Shown here one piece after another: positions 35,151-44,627 of a stretch of DNA of 64,000 bases. The DNA comes from Bradyrhizobium algeriense (lineage in GTDB: Bacteria; Pseudomonadota; Alphaproteobacteria; Rhizobiales; Xanthobacteraceae). The position numbers and the translations under genes were made by a program. The notes below the pieces were generated by a model. It saw nothing but the letters and a program-made list of their open reading frames with translations. It ran no database searches and was not told where the DNA came from. Position 1 is the first letter of the stretch; each line of letters opens with the position of its first letter. Where the stretch lies: the NCBI RefSeq assembly GCF_036924595.1, contig NZ_JAZHRV010000001.1:3720001-3784000 (forward strand). Direction: 5' to 3'.

Positions 35151-35885
35151 TCAGATCATCCGCTGTTGGCTATAGGCCTGAAGGTTACCTATGACCTGAG
35201 GAATGACGCCGATCAGCTGGCGCGTAATGTCGGCCATATCCTGCTGCGTCAGTTGTCGCTGCTGGCCAAAGGCCATGGGACCGCCGAACGCTGACTGGAA
35301 CTGAGGTGCGCCAAACTGAGTGCCCCAGGCTTGCGCTGGATGGCCGAGACCAGGTTGGCCGAGGCCTCCGGGTTGCTGACCGAGGCCTCCGAACTGACCC
35401 TGACCGAGGCCGCCCTGCATGGCCGCATAGTGAGGTTGCTGCTGGCTCTGCAGCATTCCAACGATCTGCGGAACGATGGGCAGGATTTGCCGCACGACTT
35501 CATTCACGTCCTGCGGGCTCAGCTGCCGCGGCGCTTGGCCGTAGGCCGCGTAGCCGATTCCGCCGAACGGATTTTGTGCTTGCGCGAGCATTTGAGGCAG
35601 CGCCGGTACCAGTTGACGCACGACCTCGTTCACGTCTTGTTGCGAAAGCTGGCGCTGTTGGCCGCCCCACTGCTGGCCCCATCCCGTCGGTTGCCCGCCC
35701 CAGCCGGGGCTATATCCGAATGCGCCGAAGGGCTGCTGACCGCCGTATTGCCCATATTGCTGGCCGTAGGCCGCCTGTCCGAGTCCAACACCGCCTTGCG
35801 AACCTAATGCTCCCCATCCCCCTTGTTGTTGCGGGCCGAACTGTCCGAACTGCGGATTATGCGCGAGGTAATCAAAGTAGGTCAT
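35151..35885 (-). CDS. Gln/Gly/Tyr-rich low-complexity protein with three helix repeats
   Basis: This 244-residue protein alternates low-complexity stretches rich in Gln, Gly, Tyr, Phe and Trp with three copies of a short amphipathic unit at about 78-101, 120-146 and 210-236. The unit begins RQL-S/T-x-QD-V/M and continues with a hydrophobic helix containing a fixed proline. Composition resembles prion-like or phase-separating sequences. No signal peptide or membrane helix is seen. AAGGAGA lies 7 bases before the ATG. It is the first gene of an operon with the 152-residue protein and a subtilisin-like protease. I do not recognise a family; a self-assembling or scaffold role is a guess. Confidence 0.72.
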   Translation of the reverse strand: MTYFDYLAHNPQFGQFGPQQQGGWGALGSQGGVGLGQAAYGQQYGQYGGQQPFGAFGYSPGWGGQPTGWGQQWGGQQRQLSQQDVNEVVRQLVPALPQMLAQAQNPFGGIGYAAYGQAPRQLSPQDVNEVVRQILPIVPQIVGMLQSQQQPHYAAMQGGLGQGQFGGLGQQPGGLGQPGLGHPAQAWGTQFGAPQFQSAFGGPMAFGQQRQLTQQDMADITRQLIGVIPQVIGNLQAYSQQRMI

Positions 35886-36051
35886 CGCCGTTCTCCTTGC
35901 GATGGTTGGTGCCCTCAGCCCAAAGTCCTTTGTAGAGCCTCAGCATGCGAGGTCCTTCGGTGGCACAGTCCGTCACGCCGGTTTGTGACGGCTTTGCATT
36001 TTTCAAATTCAAATGCTCAACGCCGGACAAATCGCAGCAATAGGTCATGTC

Positions 36052-36086
36052 TGCCTTGAGGCACGCGAACTGCGTTCCTCAAGGCA
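36052..36086. promoter_or_regulatory. Perfect 10-bp inverted repeat upstream of the repeat-protein operon
   Basis: TGCCTTGAGG (36052-36061) and CCTCAAGGCA (36077-36086) pair perfectly around 15 bases. It lies about 167 bp before the Gln/Gly-rich gene. With no T-run on either side, a regulator site or leader hairpin is as likely as a terminator. Confidence 0.42.
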
Positions 36087-36332
36087 ACAAACGAATGAGA
36101 AGCATAAGGCGGCAAAACAAAGCCGTTGAGAGATGCAGGAGCGGGTTTGTCGTTTCTTACTAGCCATCTCCTGGAGGCCAGCTACTTACGTCCGCTCAGA
36201 CGCTCTGCGATTGATCACTGATTTTTCCCCGAACGCGCTCAAGCGCGAATAGTTTCGCGGACACGCGGCGATATTTTGGTGGCAACTCTATGAAAATTCC
36301 AGGACGCGCGGATCTTGTCAGCCAGCCCTCTT

Positions 36333-36354
36333 GCCGAAGCGCATCTGCTTCGGC
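36333..36354 (-). terminator. Hairpin after the M48 protease gene
   Basis: GCCGAAGC (36333-36340) and GCTTCGGC (36347-36354) form a perfect 8-bp stem with a 6-base loop, 11 bases after the stop codon of the leftward M48 gene. The position fits a transcription end, though no T-run follows. Confidence 0.5.
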
Positions 36355-36365
36355 TCACGCGATTG

Positions 36366-37316
36366 CTAAAAAGTGAGGTTGAGTAGAGTACCGACCCGCT
36401 CGGAGGTAGCGGGGTGGCTGCGAAGCAAGCGCATGGGATCATGCCCGAATGCAGGCACAGCCATTGGCGCAGAGCCGGTATGATGGCGCTCCAGCTTATC
36501 GAGTGCGGCGATGAGTGCCCGCGAGTCGCCGGTCAATTCTAGCGCGGTTGCATCCGCATCCAGTTCGCGGACGCGCGACAGCGCCAGTCCAAGCAGCTGA
36601 CCGAGCGTCGGAGCTGCGCTCAGCAGCGCAGCCAATGGCTGGCTTACCCTCATCGCGCCGTGGTTATGTCGCGTTCGCAGCAGGGCGAGACCGGCGAGCG
36701 AGGTCCAATCGATCGCACGACGCAATGCAGTCGCCCAGCTCATCGTCCAGGTGTCATTGTTGCGGATATGCGCCACTTCGTGGGCCAAGATCCCGGCAAT
36801 CTCCTCGCGCGTCATGCCGCGCAACAGCCCTTCAGTTAAGACGATGGCGCTGCGTTCCGGTCCGCCGAGCGCGTAGGCATTCATATCGCTTGGCGCCGGT
36901 AGACAATAAAGCTCCGGCACTCGAGCCAAGCCGGCTCGGCCGCAAACCCTCGTCAGAATGGCGAACAACTCCGGCACCTGGGCGTGGGACAGCAGGCGGG
37001 CGCCGAACCAGCGATACATGCTCTCGCGCGAGATGACCGTGCCATCGGGGCGGGGGGCGGTTCCCTGTAACGCGCGCCGCATGCCCTCAGTCCCACCGAC
37101 GATCCAACCACACATCGCGAGCAGCAACATCATTGCAAGGATCGCCAGTGCCGATGATTGATAGTTCGCTGTCTGATGGGCGAGCCGCCGATGCCGCAAC
37201 AGGTCCCGATCTTTCGAGTTCAGCTCGATACGGCATCGCAGGTAAACGCCTGCCTCACCCGACGGCCAATAAATCTCCACGGTAGTACCGCACCGGGAAA
37301 CGCTCAGCATTTGCAT
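36366..37316 (-). CDS. Membrane-bound M48-family metalloprotease (HtpX-like)
   Basis: From the ATG at 37316 this is a 316-residue protein with a zinc site His179-Glu180-Val-Ala-His183 (HEVAH) and third ligand Glu251 in RVRELDADA, the M48 pattern. Membrane helices lie at about 55-75, with two weaker ones at about 200-213 and 226-246. The C-terminal RSHPATSERVGTLLNL is typical of HtpX-like enzymes. The true start is uncertain: the frame is open to a TTG at 37460 and no candidate has a clear ribosome binding site. It lies upstream of, and on the same strand as, the repeat-protein operon but 480 bp away. It could act in membrane protein quality control or in processing the neighbours. Confidence 0.8.
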   Translation of the reverse strand: MQMLSVSRCGTTVEIYWPSGEAGVYLRCRIELNSKDRDLLRHRRLAHQTANYQSSALAILAMMLLLAMCGWIVGGTEGMRRALQGTAPRPDGTVISRESMYRWFGARLLSHAQVPELFAILTRVCGRAGLARVPELYCLPAPSDMNAYALGGPERSAIVLTEGLLRGMTREEIAGILAHEVAHIRNNDTWTMSWATALRRAIDWTSLAGLALLRTRHNHGAMRVSQPLAALLSAAPTLGQLLGLALSRVRELDADATALELTGDSRALIAALDKLERHHTGSAPMAVPAFGHDPMRLLRSHPATSERVGTLLNLTF

Positions 37317-37820
37317 CGGCAGCGCGCAGCGCACCAAAGCAAGTGAAATGCCTGGCGTGAGGTCGACGACGACATCCCGCCGCGGCCGATGACTATGTAA
37401 AGCTGTCCAGCTTATGCCAGCGACAAACACCCCTGTTCCTGCCCCCTGATGCACGCCCAACGCGAAGGTTACGGATCAACTTGCGCCCTGTCATGCCAAT
37501 TACATGCCATAGACACAGGAAACTTGCGGAATGCACAAGGGATACTACGGTATTAACGGGAACCGGCTTTGGTTGCGTGGCGTACTGGAACCCGCCGGTG
37601 AGCTAGACTAGATCGATCTTCTGATCGAGTCGGGCCCGCGAGAGCCGCGGTCGGCACGCAGCCCGTTGCCTCAGATTTTGCGAGACTGATACTTCCTGCG
37701 ACGGCTGCCTCTTTATTCGGAAACGGCTGCCAGGCTGTCGAAATGGCTAGACTAAGGTCCGGCGGCGTCCATTTGCGGTCTCAGGACGATCGCGCCGGCC
37801 GGCCTTCCCTGCGCCTGACG
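37317..37820. other. Intergenic, about 500 bp
   Basis: No gene is supported, although the M48 gene may start a little inside it. The right end holds copy B of the intergenic repeat, which runs into the stop codon of the next leftward gene. Confidence 0.35.
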
Positions 37821-37826
37821 CTATTT
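37761..37826. repeat. Intergenic repeat, copy B
   Basis: This copy begins GGCGGCGTCCATTTGCGGT and ends CTGACGCTATTT, matching 32625-32691 in the same orientation with scattered changes and a one-base gap. Its last six bases contain the TAG stop (37821-37823) of the following leftward gene, so that gene's C-terminus may have been set by the element. Confidence 0.6.
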
Positions 37827-38387
37827 CCTCTGCTGCCACTGCATGAATTTTTCAAGCAGAGCCTGGGATTTTTCGGGCGCCTCTTTAGCCGTTCCAGCGG
37901 AGGCTGGTTCGGAAACAGCCGGGTCTTGGCCTTCTTGTATCCTTTGAAACTGCTTGAATCCTTGAAGCAGCGCCTGGGAGTCTTCGGTCGTCACCGGGGC
38001 CGGCGTCGCCGATGCAGGGGTTGAAATGGAGACGGCGATCTCCGAGGGATCAGTTTTTGACCTTGGAAACACGTTGAACAAAACGAGCGCCAGGATCGCA
38101 GTAACGCCGATCGCCGCGGCAATTGCGCCCGCAGTGGCGAGCAGTCCGCGTCGTGGACGGCGTTCGTAAACGAACTGGGACTCCAGCGGACGGGTGGATT
38201 TGGCGAAAGCTTCCTCGCGCATCTCATCATAATGAGACAAAGGGGGCGTGGGATGCAAATGGTCTGATCTCGTCTGCGGTGCCGCGTTGGATCGCGGGTT
38301 CGCCATGCCGCGCGCCGAGCGCGGTGCGTAGTACAGCGGATCTTCCGCATTATCGGAGTTGGAATGGTCGTTCGCGCTGAAACTCAT
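37821..38387 (-). CDS. Single-pass membrane protein with a duplicated SQALL motif
   Basis: This 188-residue protein has a polar, disordered N-terminus (1-80), one membrane helix (about 82-106) and a C-terminal part with two copies of an amphipathic helix, SQALLQGFKQFQ (about 137-148) and SQALLEKFMQWQ (about 174-185). GAGGAG lies about 8 bases before the ATG. Its stop codon falls inside the intergenic repeat. No family is recognised; the shape suggests a membrane-anchored adaptor. Confidence 0.6.
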   Translation of the reverse strand: MSFSANDHSNSDNAEDPLYYAPRSARGMANPRSNAAPQTRSDHLHPTPPLSHYDEMREEAFAKSTRPLESQFVYERRPRRGLLATAGAIAAAIGVTAILALVLFNVFPRSKTDPSEIAVSISTPASATPAPVTTEDSQALLQGFKQFQRIQEGQDPAVSEPASAGTAKEAPEKSQALLEKFMQWQQRK

Positions 38388-38647
38388 TTTGCGCTACTCC
38401 TCACAATGTCAGATCGTCGCATCGGAATATTGCCACTCAAGGCTTCCGAGCAAAGTCCGCATGAAATGCCGCAGGCATTCGCGCCCTGCGGCCCGCCGGG
38501 TAAAACTCCGATCCGCCGACCCCCGGCATCAGAAGACTGATCCAAACCGGGATGCGTGTGGAGTCAGATGTTCTGTTCCGCCCAAAAAAACAATCAAGCT
38601 GTTGCCATCCGGCGACAAAATCAGGCGGAACTTGCGGGCTCCCCCTC

Positions 38648-40573
38648 CTAGATCGTGACCTGCGTTCCCACTTCCACCACCCGCCCGGTCGGGATCTGGA
38701 AATAATCCGTGGCGTCGTTGGCAGATTGGCTGAGGCGGATGAACAGCAGGTCCTGCCAGCGCGGCATGCCCGAATGCGCGGCCGGCTTCAGCGCGCGGCG
38801 GGACAGGAAGAACGACGTCGACATGATGTCGAACTGCCAGCCGAGCTTGCGGGCGATCGCCAGCGTCTTCGGCACGTTAGGCGATTCCATGAAGCCGAAC
38901 TTCAGCGTCACCCGCGAGAACGTCTCGCTGAGCTGCTCCATCCGCACCCGCTCACTATCGTCGATCCGCGGCGTCGGCGCGGTCTCGATGGTGAGGATGA
39001 CGTTCTTCTCATGCAGCACCTTGTAGTGCTTCAGGCTGTGCATCAGCGCCGTCGGCGCGCATTCGGGATCGGAGGTCAGGAACACCGCCGTGCCGGGCAC
39101 TCGCTGCGGCGGGCGCTTCTCCAGCATCGCCACGAGGTCGGCCAGCGGGAATTCGAGCTTGCGCGACTTCTCGAACAACAGCTTGCTGCCGCGACGCCAC
39201 GTGTACATCAGGAGCATCACGATGCCGCCGAGCGCCAACGGCACCCAGCCGCCCTCGAACACCTTCAACAGATTGGCGGCGAGGAAGGTGATGTCGAGGA
39301 ACAAAAACGGCGCGATCAGGGCTGCGGCCGCAAGCGGCGACCATTTCCAGACCCGCCAGATCACGACAAAGCCCATCATGGCCGTGACCACCATGGTCCC
39401 GGTCACGGAGATGCCGTAGGCCGCAGCCAGCGCGCTCGACGACCGGAACAGGACCACCAGCAGCATCACCGCAGCGAACAGCAGCATGTTGATGCGCGGA
39501 ATGTAGATCTGGCCGGAATGGGCTTCCGACGTATGGCGGATTTCGAACCGCGGCATCAGGCCGAGCTGGATCGCCTGCCGCGTCAGCGAATAGGCGCCGG
39601 TGATGACGGCCTGGCTCGCAATTACGGTCGCCGCCGTCGCCAGCGCCACCATCGGGATCAGCGCCCAGTCCGGGAACATCAGGAAGAACGGATTTTCGAT
39701 CGCCTTGGGATCGGCAATGAGAAGCGCGCCCTGCCCTAAATAATTTATCGCCAGCGACGGCAGCACGATGAAGAGCCACGCGGTCTGGATCGGCCGCTTT
39801 CCGAAATGGCCGAGGTCGGCATAAAGCGCTTCCGCACCAGTGACCGCCAAAAACACCGCGCCGAGCGTGATGAAGCCGATCATGCCGTGATGGAGCATGA
39901 AGGAAACCGCGTGAAGCGGATTGAATGCCGACAGCACCTCGGGATGGAGCATGATCTGCGGCACGGCAGCGATCGCGATGACAGCGAACCACACGCACAT
40001 GATCGGTCCGAAGAATGCGGCAACGCGCGCGGTGCCGTGGGACTGGACCGCAAACAGCGCAACCAGAATGACCAATGTCAGCGGTACGACATAGTGTTCG
40101 AAGGTCACCGTGACGAGCTTGATGCCCTCGATCGCGGACAATACCGATAGCGCCGGCGTCAGGACTGCGTCGCCGTAGAACAGCGCACCAGAGATGATGC
40201 CGAGCAGCACGATGGCACCGCCGCCCTTGGTGACCGCACGCTGCGCCAGCGCCATCAGCGCCAGCGTCCCGCCCTCGCCGTTGTTGTCGGCGCGCAGCAG
40301 GATGACGACGTATTTCAGCGTCACCACGACGATCAGCGCCCACAGGATCAGCGACAATACGCCCAGCACCGCCTGCGGGCTGGCGGTGCCCGCGTGCCCG
40401 CTGGCCGCGACGATGGCTTCGCGCAACGCGTAGAGCGGGCTGGTGCCGATGTCGCCGTAGACGACACCGATGCTGCCGAGCATCAGGGCCTTGAAGCCGG
40501 CGGTGGAATGCGTTTCGCCATGACCGTTGGCCGCGGGCGTTTCCGCCGCGGTGACCGCACTTACAGATGACAT
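38648..40573 (-). CDS. kup: Kup-family potassium uptake protein
   Basis: This 641-residue inner-membrane protein is a KUP/HAK/KT transporter, which takes up K+ with protons. It opens with [22 protein letters not shown], the family signature with the conserved Gly-Asp-Ile-Gly-Thr-Ser-Pro-Leu-Tyr core, then about 12 membrane helices and a cytoplasmic C-terminal domain ending [13 protein letters not shown] chose the ATG at 40573; a TTG at 40609 is possible. A second Kup gene ends 154 bp upstream on the same strand and has the same C-terminal 17 residues, so they arose by tandem duplication. Confidence 0.95.
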   Translation of the reverse strand: MSSVSAVTAAETPAANGHGETHSTAGFKALMLGSIGVVYGDIGTSPLYALREAIVAASGHAGTASPQAVLGVLSLILWALIVVVTLKYVVILLRADNNGEGGTLALMALAQRAVTKGGGAIVLLGIISGALFYGDAVLTPALSVLSAIEGIKLVTVTFEHYVVPLTLVILVALFAVQSHGTARVAAFFGPIMCVWFAVIAIAAVPQIMLHPEVLSAFNPLHAVSFMLHHGMIGFITLGAVFLAVTGAEALYADLGHFGKRPIQTAWLFIVLPSLAINYLGQGALLIADPKAIENPFFLMFPDWALIPMVALATAATVIASQAVITGAYSLTRQAIQLGLMPRFEIRHTSEAHSGQIYIPRINMLLFAAVMLLVVLFRSSSALAAAYGISVTGTMVVTAMMGFVVIWRVWKWSPLAAAALIAPFLFLDITFLAANLLKVFEGGWVPLALGGIVMLLMYTWRRGSKLLFEKSRKLEFPLADLVAMLEKRPPQRVPGTAVFLTSDPECAPTALMHSLKHYKVLHEKNVILTIETAPTPRIDDSERVRMEQLSETFSRVTLKFGFMESPNVPKTLAIARKLGWQFDIMSTSFFLSRRALKPAAHSGMPRWQDLLFIRLSQSANDATDYFQIPTGRVVEVGTQVTI

Positions 40574-40727
40574 GGGATTTGCGCCTCGATTGCTTATTGC
40601 AACGCACAATTCAGGACGGCAGGGCTATACTCCTACCGCGAACGCATAGGTTATATTGTATCTGGGCCCTTGCTATGCGTCCAACGCATAGATCGGAGGG
40701 CCTTACCTGAGGAATCTCGTTGGTTGG

Positions 40728-42626
40728 TCAGATAGTTACCTGAGTTCCGACCTCCACTACCCTCCCCGTCGGGATCTGGAAGTAGTCGGTGGCATCGTTG
40801 GCCGACCGGCTCATCGCGATGAACAGATGATCCTGCCATAGCGGCATGCCCGACTGCGCCGAAGGTTTTAGCGACCGCCGCGACACGAAGAACGACGTCG
40901 CCATGATGTCGAACTGCCAGCCGAGCTTGCGCGCGATCACCAGCGCCTTGGGCACGTTCGGCGATTCCATGAAGCCGAACCGCAGGCGCACGAGAGAGAA
41001 CTTCTCGCTGATGGTTTCCATCTTGACGCGCTCGGCCGGATCGACGCGCGGCGTCTGGGCGGTTTCGATGGTCAGGATTACATTGTGCTCGTGCAGCACC
41101 TTGTTGTGCTTGAGATTGTGCATCATCGCAGTCGGCACGAAGCTCGGATCGGAGGTCAGGAACACCGCCGTTCCCTTGACGATGTGCGGCGGCCGCTTTT
41201 CCAGGCTCTTGATCAGGTCCGCCAGCGGCACCTCGATGCGCCGTGTCTTTGCGGTCAGAATCGCCGCGCCGCGGCGCCAGGTCCAGATCATCACCGCGAC
41301 GGCAACGCCGAACAGCAGCGGCACCCATGCGCCTTCGAGCAGCTTCAACAGGTTCGCGGCAAAGAAGCTCATGTCGATGATCACAAAGGGCACGATCACG
41401 GCCGCCGCGGTCGCCGCGCGCCAGTTCCACAGTTTCCAGACCACGACAAAACCCATGATGCCATCGACCACCATGGTCGTGGAGACGGCAATGCCGTAAG
41501 CCGAAGCCAGACCGCTCGAGGTGCGGAACAACAGCACCAGCAGCACGACGCCGATCAGCAGCAGCCGGTTCACGCGCGGCAAATAGATCTGGCCGGCATG
41601 GGTTTCCGAGGTATAGCGAACCTCGAAGCGCGGCAGCAGGCCGAGCTGCACGGCTTGGCGGATCAGCGAAAAGGCACCGGTTATCACCGCCTGGCTTGCG
41701 ATCACGGTCGCCGCGGTCGCCAACACGACCAGCGGCAGCAAGAGCACTCCGGGGACCAACCGGTAGAACGGATTTTCGATCGCCGCCGGGTCGGCCAGCA
41801 CCAGCGCGCCCTGCCCGAAATAATTGATCAGGAGCGCGGGCAACACAAAATAGAACCAGCCGGTCTGGATCGGCTTGCGTCCGAAATGGCCGAGATCCGC
41901 ATAAAGCGCCTCGCCGCCGGTCACGGCCAGAAACACCAAGCCCATCGTCACCAGGCCGATGACGCCATGGGAAAGCATGAACTGGATCGCGTACCAGGGA
42001 TTGATCGCGTAGAGCACCGTGGGATCGTCGCTGATGTGGATCAGGCCCAACACCGCCAATGTCGCGAACCAGACCACCATGACCGGCCCGAAGGCCGAGG
42101 CGACGCGCGCGGTGCCGCTGCTCTGCACCGAGAACAGCACGACCAGAATGAAGATCGTCAGCGGCACCACATAATGTTCGAGCGCAGGAGTGACTAGCTT
42201 GAGACCTTCAACCGCAGACAACACCGAAATCGCCGGCGTAATCATGGAATCGCCGATGAACATCGAGGCGCCGACGACGCCGAGCGCCAGCAACGGCCAG
42301 CTCCGCCGGCCCAACGCCCGCTGTCCCAGCGCCATCAGCGACAGCGTACCGCCCTCGCCGTTGTTGTCGGCGCGCAACAGCAGCAGCACATATTTGGCGG
42401 TCACGACGATGAACAACGACCACAGGATCAGCGAGAGCACGCCGAGAACGATGGTACGCGACACCGGCGCCCCATTCGCGGCGTGGGTGACGGCCTCGCG
42501 GAACGCATACAGCGGCGAGGTGCCGATATCGCCGAACACGACGCCGATGCTGCCCAGCGTCAGGGCCAAAAAGCCTGAGGTTGCGTGCCCCTCATGGGCT
42601 TCGGTAGATGTGACGCTGACAGCCAT
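40728..42626 (-). CDS. kup: Kup-family potassium uptake protein, second copy
   Basis: This 632-residue protein is a paralogue of the adjacent Kup, with [22 protein letters not shown] at the start and the same C-terminal [19 protein letters not shown]. About 12 membrane helices and a cytoplasmic domain are present. The ATG at 42626 gives the usual family length; no clear Shine-Dalgarno site is visible, and the open frame runs on to 42695. Two Kup systems may differ in affinity or be used at different pH or osmolarity, as known for rhizobia. Order on the minus strand is this gene, then the other kup. Confidence 0.94.
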   Translation of the reverse strand: MAVSVTSTEAHEGHATSGFLALTLGSIGVVFGDIGTSPLYAFREAVTHAANGAPVSRTIVLGVLSLILWSLFIVVTAKYVLLLLRADNNGEGGTLSLMALGQRALGRRSWPLLALGVVGASMFIGDSMITPAISVLSAVEGLKLVTPALEHYVVPLTIFILVVLFSVQSSGTARVASAFGPVMVVWFATLAVLGLIHISDDPTVLYAINPWYAIQFMLSHGVIGLVTMGLVFLAVTGGEALYADLGHFGRKPIQTGWFYFVLPALLINYFGQGALVLADPAAIENPFYRLVPGVLLLPLVVLATAATVIASQAVITGAFSLIRQAVQLGLLPRFEVRYTSETHAGQIYLPRVNRLLLIGVVLLVLLFRTSSGLASAYGIAVSTTMVVDGIMGFVVVWKLWNWRAATAAAVIVPFVIIDMSFFAANLLKLLEGAWVPLLFGVAVAVMIWTWRRGAAILTAKTRRIEVPLADLIKSLEKRPPHIVKGTAVFLTSDPSFVPTAMMHNLKHNKVLHEHNVILTIETAQTPRVDPAERVKMETISEKFSLVRLRFGFMESPNVPKALVIARKLGWQFDIMATSFFVSRRSLKPSAQSGMPLWQDHLFIAMSRSANDATDYFQIPTGRVVEVGTQVTI

Positions 42627-42784
42627 GATGGAGAGGAACGTTCTCGTCGTTGAATTGATCCGGGCGGCTATCGACGCTTCCGCGCCGCCTGTCAATCATC
42701 GGGCAAGCATAACACCGCGGGCGATGCGGAGCTCACGCAAAGCAGATCGAAATAGAGAGGTGGTATTATGGTAGTTCCGGCGTA

Positions 42785-43612
42785 TTACGGCTTCAGGTTT
42801 GGCGGAAGCGGCGGATTTTCGCGCATCAATGTGATGGTGACGCGACGGTTTGCCGGCAATGTCGGATCGTCGGGAAACAATGGCTGGCTGTCGGCCCTGC
42901 CGCCGACGGCGTAGATATGGGATGATGGCAGCCCCTCGCGTTCGAGGATCTGGCGCACGACGTTGGCGCGGTCCGCCGACAGATCAAACGCGCCATATTC
43001 GCTGCGCGCCGGAACGAAGCCGGCCGACGTGTGGCCGACAATGTTGACCCGCAGCGGGGTCGCCTTCAACGGCACGGCCAGTTTCTGGATCAGCCGGCGG
43101 GTGCGGTCATAGGGAACCTTGGAGCCGTCGGCGAACATCGAGCGGCCGTCCTGGTCGACGATTTCGAGATTGAGGCCCTGGCTGGTCTCTTCGAAGATGA
43201 TGTGCCGGGACATTTCGGTCAGTTCCGGCATGTCCTGCAGCGCCTGGCGCAATGAGGCCGAAGCGAGCGCGAACTCGCGATCGACCTTCAGGCGGGCGCC
43301 GGATTCGCGCTGACGGTCCTTGTCGTCGGGCGTTGGCGTATTGGAGGAATCCTCCGGCGAAATATGCTCGACATTCTTCAGCTTCGGCCGCGTCGGCAGG
43401 CCGTCGGCTTCGACCATTCCCGAATATCGGGACTCGGTCTGGACGCCGAACGCATCGCGCATCGAACCCGCGACGATCTTCAGCTTGGCCGAATCCTGCG
43501 TGGAGAACGCCACCAGCATCACGAAAAACGACAGCAGCAACGCCATCAGATCCGCAAAGGTCACGAACCAGCCGTGACCGCCATGTGCCTCTTCGCGTTT
43601 TTTCTTGGCCAT
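42785..43612 (-). CDS. motB: Flagellar motor stator protein MotB
   Basis: This 275-residue protein has a short cytoplasmic basic start (MAKKKREEAHGGHGWF), one membrane helix with the proton-carrying Asp21 in TFADLMALLLSFFVML, a linker, and an OmpA/MotB peptidoglycan-binding domain (about 150-270: VGHTSAGFVPARS, LSADRANVVRQIL, NRRVTITL). It anchors the motor's stator ring to the cell wall. It is 50 bp after motA on the same strand. No other flagellar gene is nearby, which is common for stators. Confidence 0.93.
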   Translation of the reverse strand: MAKKKREEAHGGHGWFVTFADLMALLLSFFVMLVAFSTQDSAKLKIVAGSMRDAFGVQTESRYSGMVEADGLPTRPKLKNVEHISPEDSSNTPTPDDKDRQRESGARLKVDREFALASASLRQALQDMPELTEMSRHIIFEETSQGLNLEIVDQDGRSMFADGSKVPYDRTRRLIQKLAVPLKATPLRVNIVGHTSAGFVPARSEYGAFDLSADRANVVRQILEREGLPSSHIYAVGGRADSQPLFPDDPTLPANRRVTITLMRENPPLPPNLKP

Positions 43613-43662
43613 GCTTTATGTCCGCGCCTGGATGATGTCCGCGCCTGGATGCCGACGGCCGG

Positions 43663-44436
43663 TCAGGCCGGAACCAGTTCGCCTTCCTCGTGGCGATGTT
43701 TTTCGGGCAAGTAGGCCAGCAGCATTTCACGCACCAGCGCCGGGCTCTTGGAGTCGCGGATCATCAGGATGCCGTCGATGATCAGCGTGCGGTTGGTTTC
43801 CTCGTCGATCAGCTTGCCATGCAGCTTGTCGGCGATCGGCAGACAGATCAGGTTTGCGACAAGCGCGCCGTAAAGCGTCGCCAGCAGGGCGACCGCCATG
43901 AAGGGGCCGAGTTTCGAAGGGTCCGACATGTTCGAGAACATCTGCACCATGCCGAGCAGCGTGCCGATCATGCCGAACGCCGGCGCGCAGTCGCCGATGG
44001 CGCGATAGATCTTCGAGCCCTCGTTCAGGTGCATCAGGAAATTGTCGCGATCGCGCTCCATGTTGTCGCGGATGAATTCGAGATCGTAGCCGTCGGCGAC
44101 GTAGCGGATTCCCTTGGCGAGGAAAGGCTCATCCGTCTCGACCTTTTCCAGGCCGACCGGACCCTGCTTGCGGGCGATTTCAGCAATCCGCGCCAGTTCG
44201 TCGACCAGATCGCGCGCCGACAGACGGCTCATCGTGAAGGCGAATTTCGCACCCAGCGGCATGCCGTGCAGGATCGCGCTGAGCGGGAAACGGATCAGCG
44301 TCGCTGCCGTCGAGCCGCCGAAGATGATGATGACGGCATGGATGTCGTAGAACATCCGGAAGTCACCGCCCATCAGGATCAGCGTCGACAGGACGATGAT
44401 GCCGGCGACCAGGCCAACGAGCGTGGTGATATCCAT
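43663..44436 (-). CDS. motA: Flagellar motor stator protein MotA
   Basis: This 257-residue protein is the MotA/ExbB-family partner of MotB, with four membrane helices and a large cytoplasmic loop containing the rotor-interacting charged residues. GDCAPAFGMIGTLLGMVQMF is the conserved third-helix segment with its proline. GGAGTGC lies before the ATG at 44436, so I rejected the six-residue extension. Together with MotB it conducts ions and drives flagellar rotation from the inner membrane. Confidence 0.93.
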   Translation of the reverse strand: MDITTLVGLVAGIIVLSTLILMGGDFRMFYDIHAVIIIFGGSTAATLIRFPLSAILHGMPLGAKFAFTMSRLSARDLVDELARIAEIARKQGPVGLEKVETDEPFLAKGIRYVADGYDLEFIRDNMERDRDNFLMHLNEGSKIYRAIGDCAPAFGMIGTLLGMVQMFSNMSDPSKLGPFMAVALLATLYGALVANLICLPIADKLHGKLIDEETNRTLIIDGILMIRDSKSPALVREMLLAYLPEKHRHEEGELVPA

Positions 44437-44627
44437 TCTGCACTCCGAACGCACACGCGAACTACCGGCCGTCCTGGACGGTCGCGCGGCTCATCCGGAG
44501 CTGCGCAGGAGGCACCCTACGACTGCGCCATTAAAGAGGCGTAAAGGTTAAACCTAAAGCGCGGTCGTAGAATTGCGGGTCAGCGACCCGCTCATCTCAA
44601 GGATTCACTAACCATAGCGTTTGGCGC

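Larger units (their letters stand above)
35886..36365. other. Intergenic, 480 bp
   Basis: No gene is supported. It should contain the promoter of the repeat-protein operon on its left and the end of the M48 protease gene on its right. Two perfect hairpins within it are listed separately. Confidence 0.4.

Noticed and set aside
35151..35885. A RiPP precursor for the subtilisin-like gene (cyanobactin style)
   Set aside because: There is no YcaO, LanB or other modification enzyme, and the repeats look like helices, not core peptides with recognition sequences.
38552..39739. 395-codon open frame on the plus strand
   Set aside because: It is antisense to kup, with His/Arg/Gln-rich nonsense sequence.
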